From positions 1 to 64,000 of the forward strand of contig NZ_QCYM01000008.1 of the NCBI RefSeq assembly GCF_003075075.1: a DNA stretch of 64,000 nt. The letters are read 5' to 3'. Positions within the stretch are counted from its first letter, which is position 1, and each line of letters begins with the position of its first letter. This document shows positions 1-7,599 of this stretch, piece by piece. The notes under the pieces are model-generated. The model was not told where the DNA came from. It searched no databases and saw nothing but the letters and a program-made list of their open reading frames with translations. This stretch comes from Labrenzia sp. 011 (GTDB taxonomy: Bacteria > Pseudomonadota > Alphaproteobacteria > Rhizobiales > Stappiaceae). Position numbers and translations under genes: made by a program.

Positions 1-1
1 G

Positions 2-352
2 GGTGTTAAAGAACAAAACAAGATTTACTTTGACTGTTTTGAGCAAGCTGTGAAGAATTTCTCGCCCTTTCCAAATGCGAAGTTAATTCGTGGAGTGTTG
101 CCGGGAACTCTTAAGCAAGCGCCAATAGATAAAATTGCATATCTGTCAGTGGATTTGAATCACGCTAAATATGAAAAAGAAGTTATTACGGAGCTCTGGG
201 ATAGGCTTTCAAGTTCTGCTATCGTATTGATAGATGATTATGCTTTTCAATCTAACGAGGAGCAGTATGAAATGTGGAATGAATTTGCTTCTTCTAAAAA
301 CTGTTCGATCCTTACGATGCCTACAGGTTCCGGTGTGTTGATTAAGCCTTAG
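2..352 (+). CDS. TylF/MycF-like SAM-dependent O-methyltransferase, C-terminal fragment
   Basis: The reading frame is open from base 2, so the gene is cut by the window edge; 116 residues remain. The tail resembles the C-terminal half of TylF/MycF (macrocin O-methyltransferase) proteins: the strand IAYLSVDLN, the acidic pair in IVLIDDYAF, and the closing LTMPTGSGVLIKP, which matches the family's usual LPTGQG-x-IKP ending. Family members methylate sugar or polyketide hydroxyls and occur in surface-polysaccharide loci. A GTG at 50 is not a convincing start because the frame runs through it. The DNA is visibly AT-rich and uses A/T-ending codons, unlike nearly everything to its right, which suggests horizontal acquisition. 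A strong terminator follows. The family call is fairly sure; the substrate is unknown. Confidence 0.7.
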   Translation, partial: GVKEQNKIYFDCFEQAVKNFSPFPNAKLIRGVLPGTLKQAPIDKIAYLSVDLNHAKYEKEVITELWDRLSSSAIVLIDDYAFQSNEEQYEMWNEFASSKNCSILTMPTGSGVLIKP

Positions 353-390
353 GCAGTATTCTAGAGAAAGACCGGAAGGATACTAAAAAG

Positions 391-417
391 AAAACCGCCC
401 CCTGAGGCGGTTTTTTT
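391..417 (+). terminator. Rho-independent terminator after the methyltransferase
   Basis: AAAACCGCC (391-399) and GGCGGTTTT (406-414) form a 9-bp stem around the loop CCCTGA, with seven T residues at 411-417. It closes the methyltransferase transcript and separates it from the lysis cassette. Confidence 0.9.
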
Positions 418-435
418 GTGTCTGAAAGCTTCTTC

Positions 436-651
436 ATGAAACTGATAGTCGAATGGCGGCAGGTGCTGAAGCGGGCCTGGAGCGTGCGCCTGATGGTGCT
501 TGCCGCGCTGCTTTCCGGGGCGGAGGTCGCATTGCCATTCCTCGGTGACCTCCTCGAGCCGGGAATCCTCGCCGCATTGTCGGCGCTGGCAACTGCGGGA
601 GCGTTCGCTGCCCGGATACTCGCACAGAAGGACATGGAAAATGGGACGTAG
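436..651 (+). CDS. Phage-type holin, small membrane protein
   Basis: This 71-residue protein has a short charged N-terminus (MKLIVEWRQVLKRAW) followed by two hydrophobic stretches at about residues 18-38 and 44-63, ending in a charged tail. It resembles small holin proteins next to endolysins in alphaproteobacterial prophages (DUF7940-type, from memory). Such proteins permeabilise the inner membrane to time lysis. The ATG at 436 is preferred. A GTG at 418 lies directly after the terminator T-run and would add six residues. The end overlaps the endolysin start by 11 bases, and gene order holin-endolysin-spanins supports the function. Confidence 0.7.
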   Translation: MKLIVEWRQVLKRAWSVRLMVLAALLSGAEVALPFLGDLLEPGILAALSALATAGAFAARILAQKDMENGT

Positions 652-1108
652 AACCCGTCTTGCGGGCGCCGTCGGTGCGGCCGCGATTGCGCTGGTTGGC
701 GCCTGGGAAGGCCTGCGGCTGAGCGCCTATCGGGATGTGGCCGGGGTGCCGACCGTCTGTTATGGCGAAACCCGTGGTGTGGTGCTGGGAGACCGGCACA
801 GCAAGGCCGAGTGCGACGCCATGCTGTTGAGCTCGCTGAGGAAACACGAGGCAGGCATGCGCAGATGCCTGAAGGCGCCGGACGCCATTCCTGCCCGCTC
901 CTATGTCGCCTTTGTCAGCCTGACCTACAACATCGGTGTCGGGGCCTTCTGCCGGTCCACGGCGGCAAAGCGGCTCAACAGGGGCGATGTCAGGGGAGCC
1001 TGCGATGCGGCGACCTGGTTCAACAAGGCCGGAGGCCGGATGATCCGGGGACTGGTCAACCGCCGGGCCGCCGAGCATGAGCTTTGCCTCGAAGGCGTTC
1101 GCGGATGA
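641..1108 (+). CDS. GH24 phage-type lysozyme (endolysin), probable SAR endolysin
   Basis: This 155-residue muramidase cleaves the glycan strands of peptidoglycan during phage lysis. The GH24 catalytic triad is visible with the exact T4-lysozyme spacing: E23, D32 (+9) and T38 (+6), in WEGLRLSAYRDVAGVPTVCYG. Residues 8-21 form a weakly hydrophobic Ala/Gly-rich segment directly before the catalytic Glu, typical of signal-anchor-release endolysins that leave the membrane when it depolarises. The ATG at 641 overlaps the holin stop, and the stop overlaps the i-spanin start (ATGA), so the genes are probably translationally coupled. The lysozyme family is near certain; the SAR mode is inferred from the N-terminus. 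Confidence 0.92.
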   Translation: MGRRTRLAGAVGAAAIALVGAWEGLRLSAYRDVAGVPTVCYGETRGVVLGDRHSKAECDAMLLSSLRKHEAGMRRCLKAPDAIPARSYVAFVSLTYNIGVGAFCRSTAAKRLNRGDVRGACDAATWFNKAGGRMIRGLVNRRAAEHELCLEGVRG

Positions 1109-1464
1109 TCGCGGCGGTCCTGGGAGCTGTGCTCCGGAACAGGGGGCTTCGCAGCATTCTCATCATGGTTGCCGTACTGGGCGGGTTTTCTGTCTGGCAT
1201 GCGCTGGACAGATCCCGTGCGGTGAAGGCGGCACGTGAGGGCTATGTGAAGCAAGTGGAGCTGATTGCGGCGCAGAAGCAGTTGAAAGAGCTTGAGCGCC
1301 GGCAAGTCGTTGCCGATGCGGCCCGCCGCCATTTGCAAACCGAAATCGAAAAGGCCAATGCCGAAGCGGAGGCCGCCGAACAGGAGCTTGAGCATTATGT
1401 CTCAACCGTTGAGGACAGCTGCGTTGTTGAGCCTGGCCTTGCTGAGCGCCTGCGGAACCGTTGA
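1105..1464 (+). CDS. Rz-like i-spanin (inner membrane spanin subunit)
   Basis: This 119-residue protein has one N-terminal membrane segment (about residues 16-33, LRSILIMVAVLGGFSVWHAL). A long charged helix rich in Ala, Glu, Lys and Gln follows, predicted to be a periplasmic coiled coil. That is the architecture of Rz i-spanins, which bridge to an outer membrane lipoprotein and disrupt the outer membrane at the last step of lysis. The ATG at 1105 overlaps the endolysin stop; a TTG at 1084 is a weaker alternative. The next gene starts inside its 3' end in another frame, the classic Rz/Rz1 arrangement. Sequence similarity to named spanins was not tested. Confidence 0.75.
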   Translation: MIAAVLGAVLRNRGLRSILIMVAVLGGFSVWHALDRSRAVKAAREGYVKQVELIAAQKQLKELERRQVVADAARRHLQTEIEKANAEAEAAEQELEHYVSTVEDSCVVEPGLAERLRNR

Positions 1465-1699
1465 CGCGCGTTTGCAAGCGGCGGGGAAACAGACTGGTCT
1501 GCTAGAAGCGGAAAAGTCGCTGCCGGACTATCCGCACGACTGCCGCAAGCAGGAACGTTCGGGTGTCCGGACGGGTGAACCGCTGGACGTCGCTCTGCTT
1601 CGAACCGATCGGGCCTTGCACCGGGCCAATGCTCGGGTGCTGCGTTGCGCCGGCTGGTATGACGAAATCAGCGCCGGCTTTGCAGGAGGGCGGTCGTGA
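1397..1699 (+). CDS. Rz1-like o-spanin, outer membrane lipoprotein
   Basis: This 100-residue protein starts with a lipoprotein signal peptide (MSQPLRTAALLSLALLSAC), with a lipobox LSAC that puts the lipidated cysteine at position 19. The mature part holds conserved-looking Cys and charged residues but no recognised domain. Its first 68 bases overlap the i-spanin gene in a different frame, as o-spanin genes typically do. Together the two products would connect inner and outer membranes and fuse them during lysis. At about 80 residues the mature part is longer than lambda Rz1. Confidence 0.72.
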   Translation: MSQPLRTAALLSLALLSACGTVDARLQAAGKQTGLLEAEKSLPDYPHDCRKQERSGVRTGEPLDVALLRTDRALHRANARVLRCAGWYDEISAGFAGGRS

Positions 1700-1950
1700 C
1701 GGAAGACGAGATGCGCGAAATTGCCCGATTGGGCGGCAAGGAAGGCGGACGAGAAGGGGCGTGGGAAGTTCTGCGTGCATTGGGGGTGGATACTGAGCAC
1801 CCTCTGGAAGCCCAGAAGGACATGCATTTTTTGCGTGACCTCCGGACAGGGACAACCAGCGTCAAGGTAAAGTTCATAAACACCATAATTGGCGCTTTCG
1901 CGCTGGCCGGTCTCTACAAGGTATTTTCCGGCGTCATGTGGACGCCCTGA
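1696..1950 (+). CDS. Small phage-associated single-pass membrane protein
   Basis: This 84-residue protein is soluble and charged at the N-terminus (EDEMREIARLGGKEGGREG) and has one hydrophobic segment near the C-terminus (about residues 60-77, FINTIIGAFALAGLYKVF). It resembles small tail-end proteins of alphaproteobacterial prophage lysis modules (DUF6127-like, recalled rather than tested). The GTG start at 1696 overlaps the o-spanin stop (GTGA), so it is the last gene of the lysis operon. Function is unknown; a role in lysis control or membrane association of phage parts would be guesswork. Confidence 0.6.
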   Translation: MTEDEMREIARLGGKEGGREGAWEVLRALGVDTEHPLEAQKDMHFLRDLRTGTTSVKVKFINTIIGAFALAGLYKVFSGVMWTP

Positions 1951-1959
1951 GGGGCGTCC
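1940..1959 (+). terminator. Hairpin at the end of the lysis cassette
   Basis: GGACGCCC (1940-1947) pairs perfectly with GGGCGTCC (1952-1959) around TGAG. It overlaps the last codons and stop of the preceding gene. There is no T-run, so it is at best a weak terminator or an mRNA-stabilising hairpin. Confidence 0.45.
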
Positions 1960-2482
1960 CGGGGTGGTCTTGCCATAGAGGATCCAGTTATGTGGTCGCG
2001 TGCCGGTTTGTCCGGAAGGGACCGCTGTGACGGACGTTCAGCGGTCGACAGGCTGTTCACCGGTAAATGGCTACTGTGCGCTGCAATCTGCGTGACCATC
2101 TTCAAATCATGAACGAATTGGCCGACAGCGGTTGCCATAAACCCTGAATGCGCTCAAGCGCTACAGCTACAGGGCATCATGGACCCCAGGCAATGACCGT
2201 CTGCCGGACGCGGTTTGCGCGCGCCGGGAGGGTTGCTTGTATCAATCCAGGATTGTGTCCGGGCGTCGAGGCAGGGGAGAGCGATATCAGCTTCTTGAAA
2301 CAGCGAATCGCCCTGATCGGCAACATGAAAAGTCGACAGTCAGCCAAACAAGCGCTTCCTTTTCCTGCCTGCACCTTCTGGTGCGGCAGGTTTGGGGCGT
2401 TGTTATGGTATTCTTCCTGTTGTTGAGGCCATAGGCCGATATCCGAGTATCGGCTTATTATAATTATCTTTTTCGGGTTGGG
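1960..2482. other. Non-coding stretch with two hairpins
   Basis: No convincing gene is seen in this 520-base stretch. The short open frames lack ribosome binding sites and family features. One hairpin spans 2364-2390 (CCTGCC-T-GCACC, loop TTCT, GGTGC-GGCAGG). A second is at 2435-2454 (GCCGATA, loop TCCGAG, TATCGGC) and runs into an AT-rich tract on the plus strand. They may be terminators or decayed prophage sequence. Confidence 0.5.
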
Positions 2483-2566
2483 TCAGATGACGCCAACCAC
2501 GATTGCACCCAGAAAAGCAAGGGCTGCAAGGAAGGCAATCATGTTCAGGTTCCGTGCAAATGTCAT
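2483..2566 (-). CDS. Possible 27-residue single-pass membrane protein
   Basis: On the minus strand ATG at 2566 opens a 27-codon frame whose product has a short basic start (MTFARNLN) and one continuous hydrophobic helix (about residues 9-27) ending at its C-terminus. A GGGAGCGG ribosome binding site precedes the ATG by about 6 bases, and a hairpin (2435-2454) lies 28 bases beyond the stop. The pattern of basic N-terminus, membrane helix and immediate stop is typical of bacterial small membrane proteins. The frame can be extended upstream to 2716, but those residues look non-coding. Function is unknown. Confidence 0.5.
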   Translation of the reverse strand: MTFARNLNMIAFLAALAFLGAIVVGVI

Positions 2567-2901
2567 CTGTCCGCTCCCGATTACCTCTATGTGACAGAGC
2601 GATATTAGGACAGCCGTTCCGGGAAACGAAGAAAAAAAGTTGCTGCAATGCAAAGTCGTCATGCGCCCTTGGGTTGCGCTCCTTGAGGATTTGTTAATTA
2701 AGGCATTGATTGACAAGGAACCCTGCGGCCGGCAACGGCGCGTCTCCCCGTTTCAGGCGGATGAAATTTTTCCGGCGATCTATTCGCAGGCCACCGCAAC
2801 GGCGACCACCGGTGGTGTCGGAGGCAACGAAAGGGTGGTAGCGTAATATTAACAGGCTATTGCTATGTTTTGCTCACCGCGATCAATGCGCCGGAGTTTC
2901 A
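2567..2901. other. Intergenic region between the small ORF and the DUF2336 gene
   Basis: It presumably holds two divergent promoters. An 8-bp palindrome TTAATTAA lies near 2694 and an AT-rich patch (TAATATTAACAG) near 2845. No gene or RNA was recognised. Confidence 0.4.
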
Positions 2902-4059
2902 ATGTTCAATCTTGGCAAACTCGCTGAACTGGCAAGAGACCACAGTGCTGCTGGCCGCAAAAGCCTGATCTGCATGCTGACGGATCTTTTTGTGAGCGCC
3001 GGCGATGACCGGGATGAGCAGATCAGTCTGCTTTTCGGGGATATCGTCCTGAAGGTTCTTGGGCAACTGGAAGAGGAAACCCGAATCATCCTGTCAAAAA
3101 GGATGTGTGGGGAAAAGGATGCTCCTCATGAACTGATGGTGAAGCTGGCTCAGGATACGCTGGTGGTTGCCGAACCCGTTCTGGAACAGTCGCCCGTGCT
3201 TTCTTCTGAGGACCTGGTGACCATCGCCAGGACGGCTTCGATGGAACACCTCGGTGTCATCGCAGGCCGGGAGACCATCGACAAATCCGTTACATCCGTG
3301 CTCGTCGACCGGGGCGATGCCAGGGTCCTGAGCAAGGTCACCGAAAACAAGGGGGCGCATTTCGCCGATGCTTCCTTCCTGACACTGGTTGAGAAAGCCC
3401 GGACCAATACAAAGATCCAGGCGGCCCTCATTGACCGTCAGGATCTGACTGAAGAGGCAGCCAAGGCGTTGCTGCCGTTCCTGACGGAAGAGCTGAAAGA
3501 GCGTGTGGCCGCGCTCGGTGCCGACAATAGCCTTGTACAGGTGCTGGCGCAGCGCGCCGCCCTGGAAGTTGCGGCCCGGTCCCAAAAGCTTGAAGAGGCG
3601 CGGGAGCAATCCAACGCGCTGATACGGGACGTTGTGAACAAGAAGGCAAAAATCGGCGATGCGGTGATCCTGTTTGCCCGTTCGGACCGAACGGCTGAAC
3701 TGGGAATGCTGCTGGCCAAGGTGAGCGATCTTCCTCCCGCTGCCGTGTCTCAGCTGCTGTTCAGTACAAGCGACAAGCCGCTGGTCATTCTCTGCAAGGC
3801 AAATGGCGTTCCGCCAGAGGCTTACAAGGAGATCCTGACAATGCGCGCCCGTCGCCTTCGCATCGGCGGTCTGGAGCTGAACGCGGCCATTCAGCGCTAT
3901 GCAGTCTTGAGCGAAGAGGGCGCCAAGCGATCGCTCGAAGTTCTGAAAAAGTCCGGAGCGTCTTTCGGCCTGAAAACCAGTGCGGACACGACTGTCTCCG
4001 AGGCGCCACCCAAGAAGAAAGTTCCCTTCGCGTCCAGCCGCAGTTCTTCCTCGAATTGA
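2902..4059 (+). CDS. DUF2336 domain-containing protein
   Basis: The product is a 385-residue soluble, mostly helical protein with no signal peptide or membrane segment. Its repeated Ala/Leu-rich helices and phrases such as ERVAALGADNSLVQVLAQRA and SSEDLVTIARTASMEHLGVIAGR match the alphaproteobacterial DUF2336 family. These proteins have HEAT-like helices, are often linked to cell-cycle or polar processes, and have no assigned biochemical activity. The start at 2902 is supported by GGAG seven bases upstream; a TTG at 2860 would add 14 unlikely residues. The C-terminal tail is Lys/Ser-rich and probably disordered. It stands alone and converges with the LysE gene. Confidence 0.8.
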   Translation: MFNLGKLAELARDHSAAGRKSLICMLTDLFVSAGDDRDEQISLLFGDIVLKVLGQLEEETRIILSKRMCGEKDAPHELMVKLAQDTLVVAEPVLEQSPVLSSEDLVTIARTASMEHLGVIAGRETIDKSVTSVLVDRGDARVLSKVTENKGAHFADASFLTLVEKARTNTKIQAALIDRQDLTEEAAKALLPFLTEELKERVAALGADNSLVQVLAQRAALEVAARSQKLEEAREQSNALIRDVVNKKAKIGDAVILFARSDRTAELGMLLAKVSDLPPAAVSQLLFSTSDKPLVILCKANGVPPEAYKEILTMRARRLRIGGLELNAAIQRYAVLSEEGAKRSLEVLKKSGASFGLKTSADTTVSEAPPKKKVPFASSRSSSSN

Positions 4060-4062
4060 CGG

Positions 4063-4689
4063 TTATCCGGCCGACCGCTGCAACGTTGCAGTCATGGCCG
4101 CTGCGGAAATCAGAAACCCGCCACCAATCTTGTTGACCATTCGCAGCAGAGACGGGTTCCGGAGCTTCCGGCCGAGTGCTGCCGCAGCCAGGGCATAGAC
4201 GGCCGCATTCAGTATGCCCAAGACGACAAAGGTCGTGCCAAGCAAGGCAAGTTGCGGAACGACAGGGGCCTGGGCAGCAATGAAATGCGGCAGAAACGCC
4301 ATGAAGAAGACGATGCCTTTCGGGTTGAGAGCGGTGACCACATAGGCATGCCAGAAGATCTTCCGGCTCGATATTTCCGCAACCATATGCGGACCAAGAG
4401 CCGTGGGCCGGCTTCGCCACATTTTGACTCCGAGCCAGACCAGATATATCGCTCCGCACCACTTGAGCATCGTGAACGCCGTGGCGGAGGCCGCCAGAAT
4501 GGCTCCCAGGCCCAGGAGAGACGCAGCCGCCGCCGTCGCATCGCCCAGGCCGACGCCCATAACACTTGCGACAGCCGATTTGCGGCCCTGGGTCAAAGCG
4601 TAGCTCACGACAAGCATGATGGTCGGTCCGGGAATGGCCAGAACGATCAGCGTTGCAACAATATAGGCGGAATATAGTTCTAGTGTCAT
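4063..4689 (-). CDS. LysE/RhtB family amino acid exporter
   Basis: This 208-residue inner membrane protein has about six hydrophobic segments and the LysE/RhtB hallmark near the N-terminus (AIPGPTIMLVVSYALTQGRK, with the conserved PGP), followed by GVGLGDA and an ALNPKGIVFFMAFLPHF loop typical of the family. Members export amino acids such as homoserine, threonine, lysine or cysteine by proton exchange. The start at 4689 has AGGA upstream; an upstream codon at 4716 would add nine residues. The gene converges on the DUF2336 gene with only three bases between stops and diverges from the extensin-like gene. The exported substrate cannot be told from sequence. Confidence 0.92.
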   Translation of the reverse strand: MTLELYSAYIVATLIVLAIPGPTIMLVVSYALTQGRKSAVASVMGVGLGDATAAAASLLGLGAILAASATAFTMLKWCGAIYLVWLGVKMWRSRPTALGPHMVAEISSRKIFWHAYVVTALNPKGIVFFMAFLPHFIAAQAPVVPQLALLGTTFVVLGILNAAVYALAAAALGRKLRNPSLLRMVNKIGGGFLISAAAMTATLQRSAG

Positions 4690-4786
4690 GGGGATCCTGC
4701 GAAGCTGGTGTAGCAAAGCATAGGCCTTGGATGAGAGCTGTTCAATTGCCGCGCCTTCACTTCAACGGCCGGAACCGGGGAGAAAA

Positions 4787-5551
4787 ATGCAGATTGTAAC
4801 CCAGCTTTGTCGTGCCTTCCTGGCGGGAATGGTTCTTGCTCCTACCGTTTGTTTTGCCGTGGAGGTTGTCCCGGACGCCAAGCCACTGGCGCCCGCGTTC
4901 CGGGAGACGTTTCTGGAGGGTGTCGATACACCGCCGGCCAAACCGCGGTTTCCGGAAGCGGATGATACCGGAAGAAAGTCTGACGCAGGGGGCAGGCCAT
5001 TTGCAGCTTGTGACATTCCCGGAGCGCTGCTGGAACCGGGCGAACCGGTGGCAGGTGACAAGTACGAAGAGTGCCAGATTGCGGAGCCGGTCAGGCTGAA
5101 CGGTGTCGTAGATGGAACCAATGTGGTGAAGTTTCCCGCTCCCGTGTCCGTCTCGTGCCAATTTGCCGGGGTTCTGACCCGTTGGCTGAGGCAGGATGTT
5201 CTTCCAGCTGCGGAGCTGCAATTCGACAGTCCGGTGGCGGTTGTCGTGAGCGGACCGGGGTACCAGTGCCGCCGGCGGAACAACCGCCCGGACGGAAAGC
5301 TGTCCGAGCATGCATTGGGCATGGCTGTCGATATCTCCCGTTTCCAGTTGGTGGACGGGACGGAAATTTCCGTTGAAAAGGACTGGAAGGCAGGGACCGG
5401 AAAAGGGACGTTCCTGCAGACCATTCATGCAGGCGCCTGCCAGCGCTTCACGACGGTTCTGGGACCGGATGCGGATCCCGATCACCGGTCTCATTTCCAT
5501 CTGGATATCGGCTGTCATGGGCAGGACTGTACCTATCTCATCTGCCAATAA
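4787..5551 (+). CDS. Extensin-like C-terminal domain protein, probable periplasmic D,D-carboxypeptidase-like protein
   Basis: This 254-residue secreted protein has an N-terminal signal peptide (MQIVTQLCRAFLAGMVLAPTVCFA), a Pro-rich linker and a C-terminal domain of the extensin-like family (PF06904). That domain shows SEHALGMAVDIS and HRSHFHLD, the His/Asp pattern of zinc D-Ala-D-Ala peptidases of the M15/LAS superfamily, and several Cys residues likely to form disulfides. A peptidoglycan-trimming activity is therefore plausible but inferred. The start at 4787 has GGGGAG just upstream. It is divergent from the LysE gene and 75 bases ahead of the decarboxylase gene. Confidence 0.85.
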   Translation: MQIVTQLCRAFLAGMVLAPTVCFAVEVVPDAKPLAPAFRETFLEGVDTPPAKPRFPEADDTGRKSDAGGRPFAACDIPGALLEPGEPVAGDKYEECQIAEPVRLNGVVDGTNVVKFPAPVSVSCQFAGVLTRWLRQDVLPAAELQFDSPVAVVVSGPGYQCRRRNNRPDGKLSEHALGMAVDISRFQLVDGTEISVEKDWKAGTGKGTFLQTIHAGACQRFTTVLGPDADPDHRSHFHLDIGCHGQDCTYLICQ

Positions 5552-5626
5552 TTTCCGATCCCGGCTTGCAAATCCGCTGCAGGCTTGGTCCATTCAAACG
5601 GTCGACAGCAAATACCGGAACCACTG

Positions 5627-6847
5627 ATGGAACGATATGCGACTGCCGTTGAAGCTGCCCTGGACCTTCGTCCCGATCAGCCGGTCTACTGCTTCAGGCC
5701 GCAGGTGTTGCGCGAGGACGTGCAGCAGTTTCAGGCCCTTTTTCCCGGCAAGACCGCCTATGCGGTCAAGACCAACGGGGAGCCATTCGTGCTGGATGCG
5801 ATCGCAAGGTCCGGCATCGATTGCTTCGATGTTGCTTCACCAGCTGAATTCGCCGCGGTGCGCAAGGCCGCCCCCAAGGCCGAAATGCTTTACATGCATC
5901 CGATCAAGGCCCAGTCAGACATCCGGCTCGCGCTTGAACAATACGGTATCCGGACGCTCTCCCTCGATCACGAAGACGAGGTTGCGAAGATCCTGCGGAT
6001 CGTGCGGGCTCTCGACATTGACCCTGGTACGATCACGCTGTTTGTCCGCATTGCGACCAAAGGCCATGCGGCCTATGAGCTGTCGAAGAAATTCGGTGCG
6101 GCACCGGGACACGCGGTCGAACTTCTGCAACGTATCGACCGTATCGGTTTCAAATGCGGACTGTGTTTCCATGTCGGCAGCCAGGTGGAGGAGCCCGAGA
6201 CCTATGAACGGGCCCTTGCCTCGGCGGACTGGATCCGGTCGCGGGCGGGCGTGCCGATTGTCGAGCTGGATATCGGCGGAGGCTTTCCGGCCGTATACGG
6301 TCATGATCCGCGCCGGAAGGTGCGGGAGATGCCCTCTCTTGAAGATCTCATGGCGCAGCTCAAGACGGATATCGCGGACTGGCAGTTCGACGACCTGCCG
6401 CTGGTGGCCGAACCGGGGCGGGTGATCGTCGCGCGGTCCATTTCCCTCATTGTCCGGGTTCTGTTGAAAAAGGGCCGTCGCCTTTACATCAATGATGGCA
6501 TCTGGGCGTCCCTGTCGGACAGCTGGACCGGGAAAATCACGCTGCCGGCGCGGTTCATTCCGGACCCTGCGCGCAGAACGCGGTCGGGGCAGGCGGACAA
6601 GATCGTGCCGTTCAAGGTTTGCGGAGCGACCTGCGATAGTGTCGATATTCTGTCCCGTCCGTTCTGGCTCCCCGAGACTGTCGATACGGGAGACTGGATC
6701 GAGATCGGCCATATCGGGGCCTACAGTCTGTCGTTGAGGACTCGGTTCAACGGGTTTTATCCGGAAAAGGTGATCGAAGTCAGCACGCCGTTCGATGCCG
6801 GCGAGGCGCCGGAAGGCTTCGCCTCCATCGAGACCATGGCGGATTGA
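5627..6847 (+). CDS. Fold-type III PLP-dependent decarboxylase, ornithine/diamino acid decarboxylase-like
   Basis: This 406-residue enzyme has the alanine-racemase-fold barrel and C-terminal beta domain of group IV decarboxylases. The PLP lysine is K48 in AYAVKTN. Further motifs are HVGSQ, the phosphate loop GGGFP, AEPGR, the substrate cysteine in CGATCDSVD, and GAYSLSLRTRFNGFYPEK near the end. The short length and CDSxD/GAYS motifs favour ornithine decarboxylase (ornithine to putrescine) over diaminopimelate decarboxylase; carboxynorspermidine decarboxylase is less likely. The ATG at 5627 has only a weak upstream purine stretch; a TTG at 5585 is the alternative. It may supply polyamines. Confidence 0.85.
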   Translation: MERYATAVEAALDLRPDQPVYCFRPQVLREDVQQFQALFPGKTAYAVKTNGEPFVLDAIARSGIDCFDVASPAEFAAVRKAAPKAEMLYMHPIKAQSDIRLALEQYGIRTLSLDHEDEVAKILRIVRALDIDPGTITLFVRIATKGHAAYELSKKFGAAPGHAVELLQRIDRIGFKCGLCFHVGSQVEEPETYERALASADWIRSRAGVPIVELDIGGGFPAVYGHDPRRKVREMPSLEDLMAQLKTDIADWQFDDLPLVAEPGRVIVARSISLIVRVLLKKGRRLYINDGIWASLSDSWTGKITLPARFIPDPARRTRSGQADKIVPFKVCGATCDSVDILSRPFWLPETVDTGDWIEIGHIGAYSLSLRTRFNGFYPEKVIEVSTPFDAGEAPEGFASIETMAD

Positions 6848-6947
6848 TCCTGAAACGGAAAAATGCGGCAACGAGCGGGTGTCAGTTGGGCTGACCTGTT
6901 GCTTGTTGCCGCAAGTTTGCGGGCTGAGGGAATTCGGTTTCGAAACC

Positions 6948-7415
6948 CTACTGGCAGAAGCGCTGTTCGCCGCCATAGGTGGTGTAGGTGCCGGTGGACG
7001 GGTTGAAAGACCGGTATTTCGACGAGCAGTGCTGGTACCACGCAGGGCTCCACGGCTGGTATCCGGCGGCTCCCTGCACGCGGCCGGGATATGGAGCCTG
7101 CGGATAGTAGTTCACCGGCGGCGGGCTGGCGGCGGGCTGGCGGGTTGCGCCCAGCAGAACTGCCCCTGCCGCAAGACCAATAACGCCGGCCGCGACAGCT
7201 GCGCCGAGGTTGTCATTGTTTCCGTGTTTCTTGCCGCCGTGGTTATTGTTCTGGTTCTTCTTGCCCTGGTGGCTGGGTTGCGATCCGTGGTGCTTGTTAC
7301 CGCCGCGGTTGTCGTTCCAGCCGTTTTTTGAACCGGCTTCGGCCGTGGCAATCGTCGGCAGAAGAAGTACGCCTGTCAGGGCGGCTGCGATAATACGTTT
7401 GCTCGTGTTTCTCAT
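6948..7415 (-). CDS. BA14K family secreted protein
   Basis: This 155-residue protein has a signal peptide (MRNTSKRIIAAALTGVLLLPTIATA), then a low-complexity stretch rich in Asn, His, Gly and Lys (about residues 27-70). A short Gly/Ala hydrophobic segment (GAAVAAGVIGLAAGAVLLG) and the C-terminal BA14K signature follow (CSSKYRSFNPSTGTYTTYGG, ending FCQ). BA14K proteins are common in Hyphomicrobiales and include a Brucella immunoreactive lectin-like protein. Their cell role is unclear, possibly at the envelope. GGAGAGAG upstream of ATG 7415 is a good ribosome binding site. The gene is divergent from the HugZ-like gene. Confidence 0.88.
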   Translation of the reverse strand: MRNTSKRIIAAALTGVLLLPTIATAEAGSKNGWNDNRGGNKHHGSQPSHQGKKNQNNNHGGKKHGNNDNLGAAVAAGVIGLAAGAVLLGATRQPAASPPPVNYYPQAPYPGRVQGAAGYQPWSPAWYQHCSSKYRSFNPSTGTYTTYGGEQRFCQ

Positions 7416-7570
7416 CGTCTCTCTCCAATGGCCCGCGCTTTCGTGATTGGCGCCGTAGCTGATGTTGAGAGAATTGCACAGACGGTCTGAACCGGTTCTG
7501 AGATGCCCGTTCATCTGTTGTTCAGATTCCCGACGTGGAATTTCACGGGTATGATGCGGCAAGGAATCGT

Positions 7571-7586
7571 GGCCGGGGCCCCGGCC
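7571..7586. promoter_or_regulatory. 16-bp perfect palindrome next to a start site
   Basis: GGCCGGGGCCCCGGCC is fully self-complementary and ends 3 bases before the AGGAGG ribosome binding site of the HugZ-like gene. It could be a protein binding site or an RNA fold that affects translation. High GC makes chance occurrence more likely than its length suggests. Confidence 0.35.
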
Positions 7587-7599
7587 GTCAGGAGGAAAA

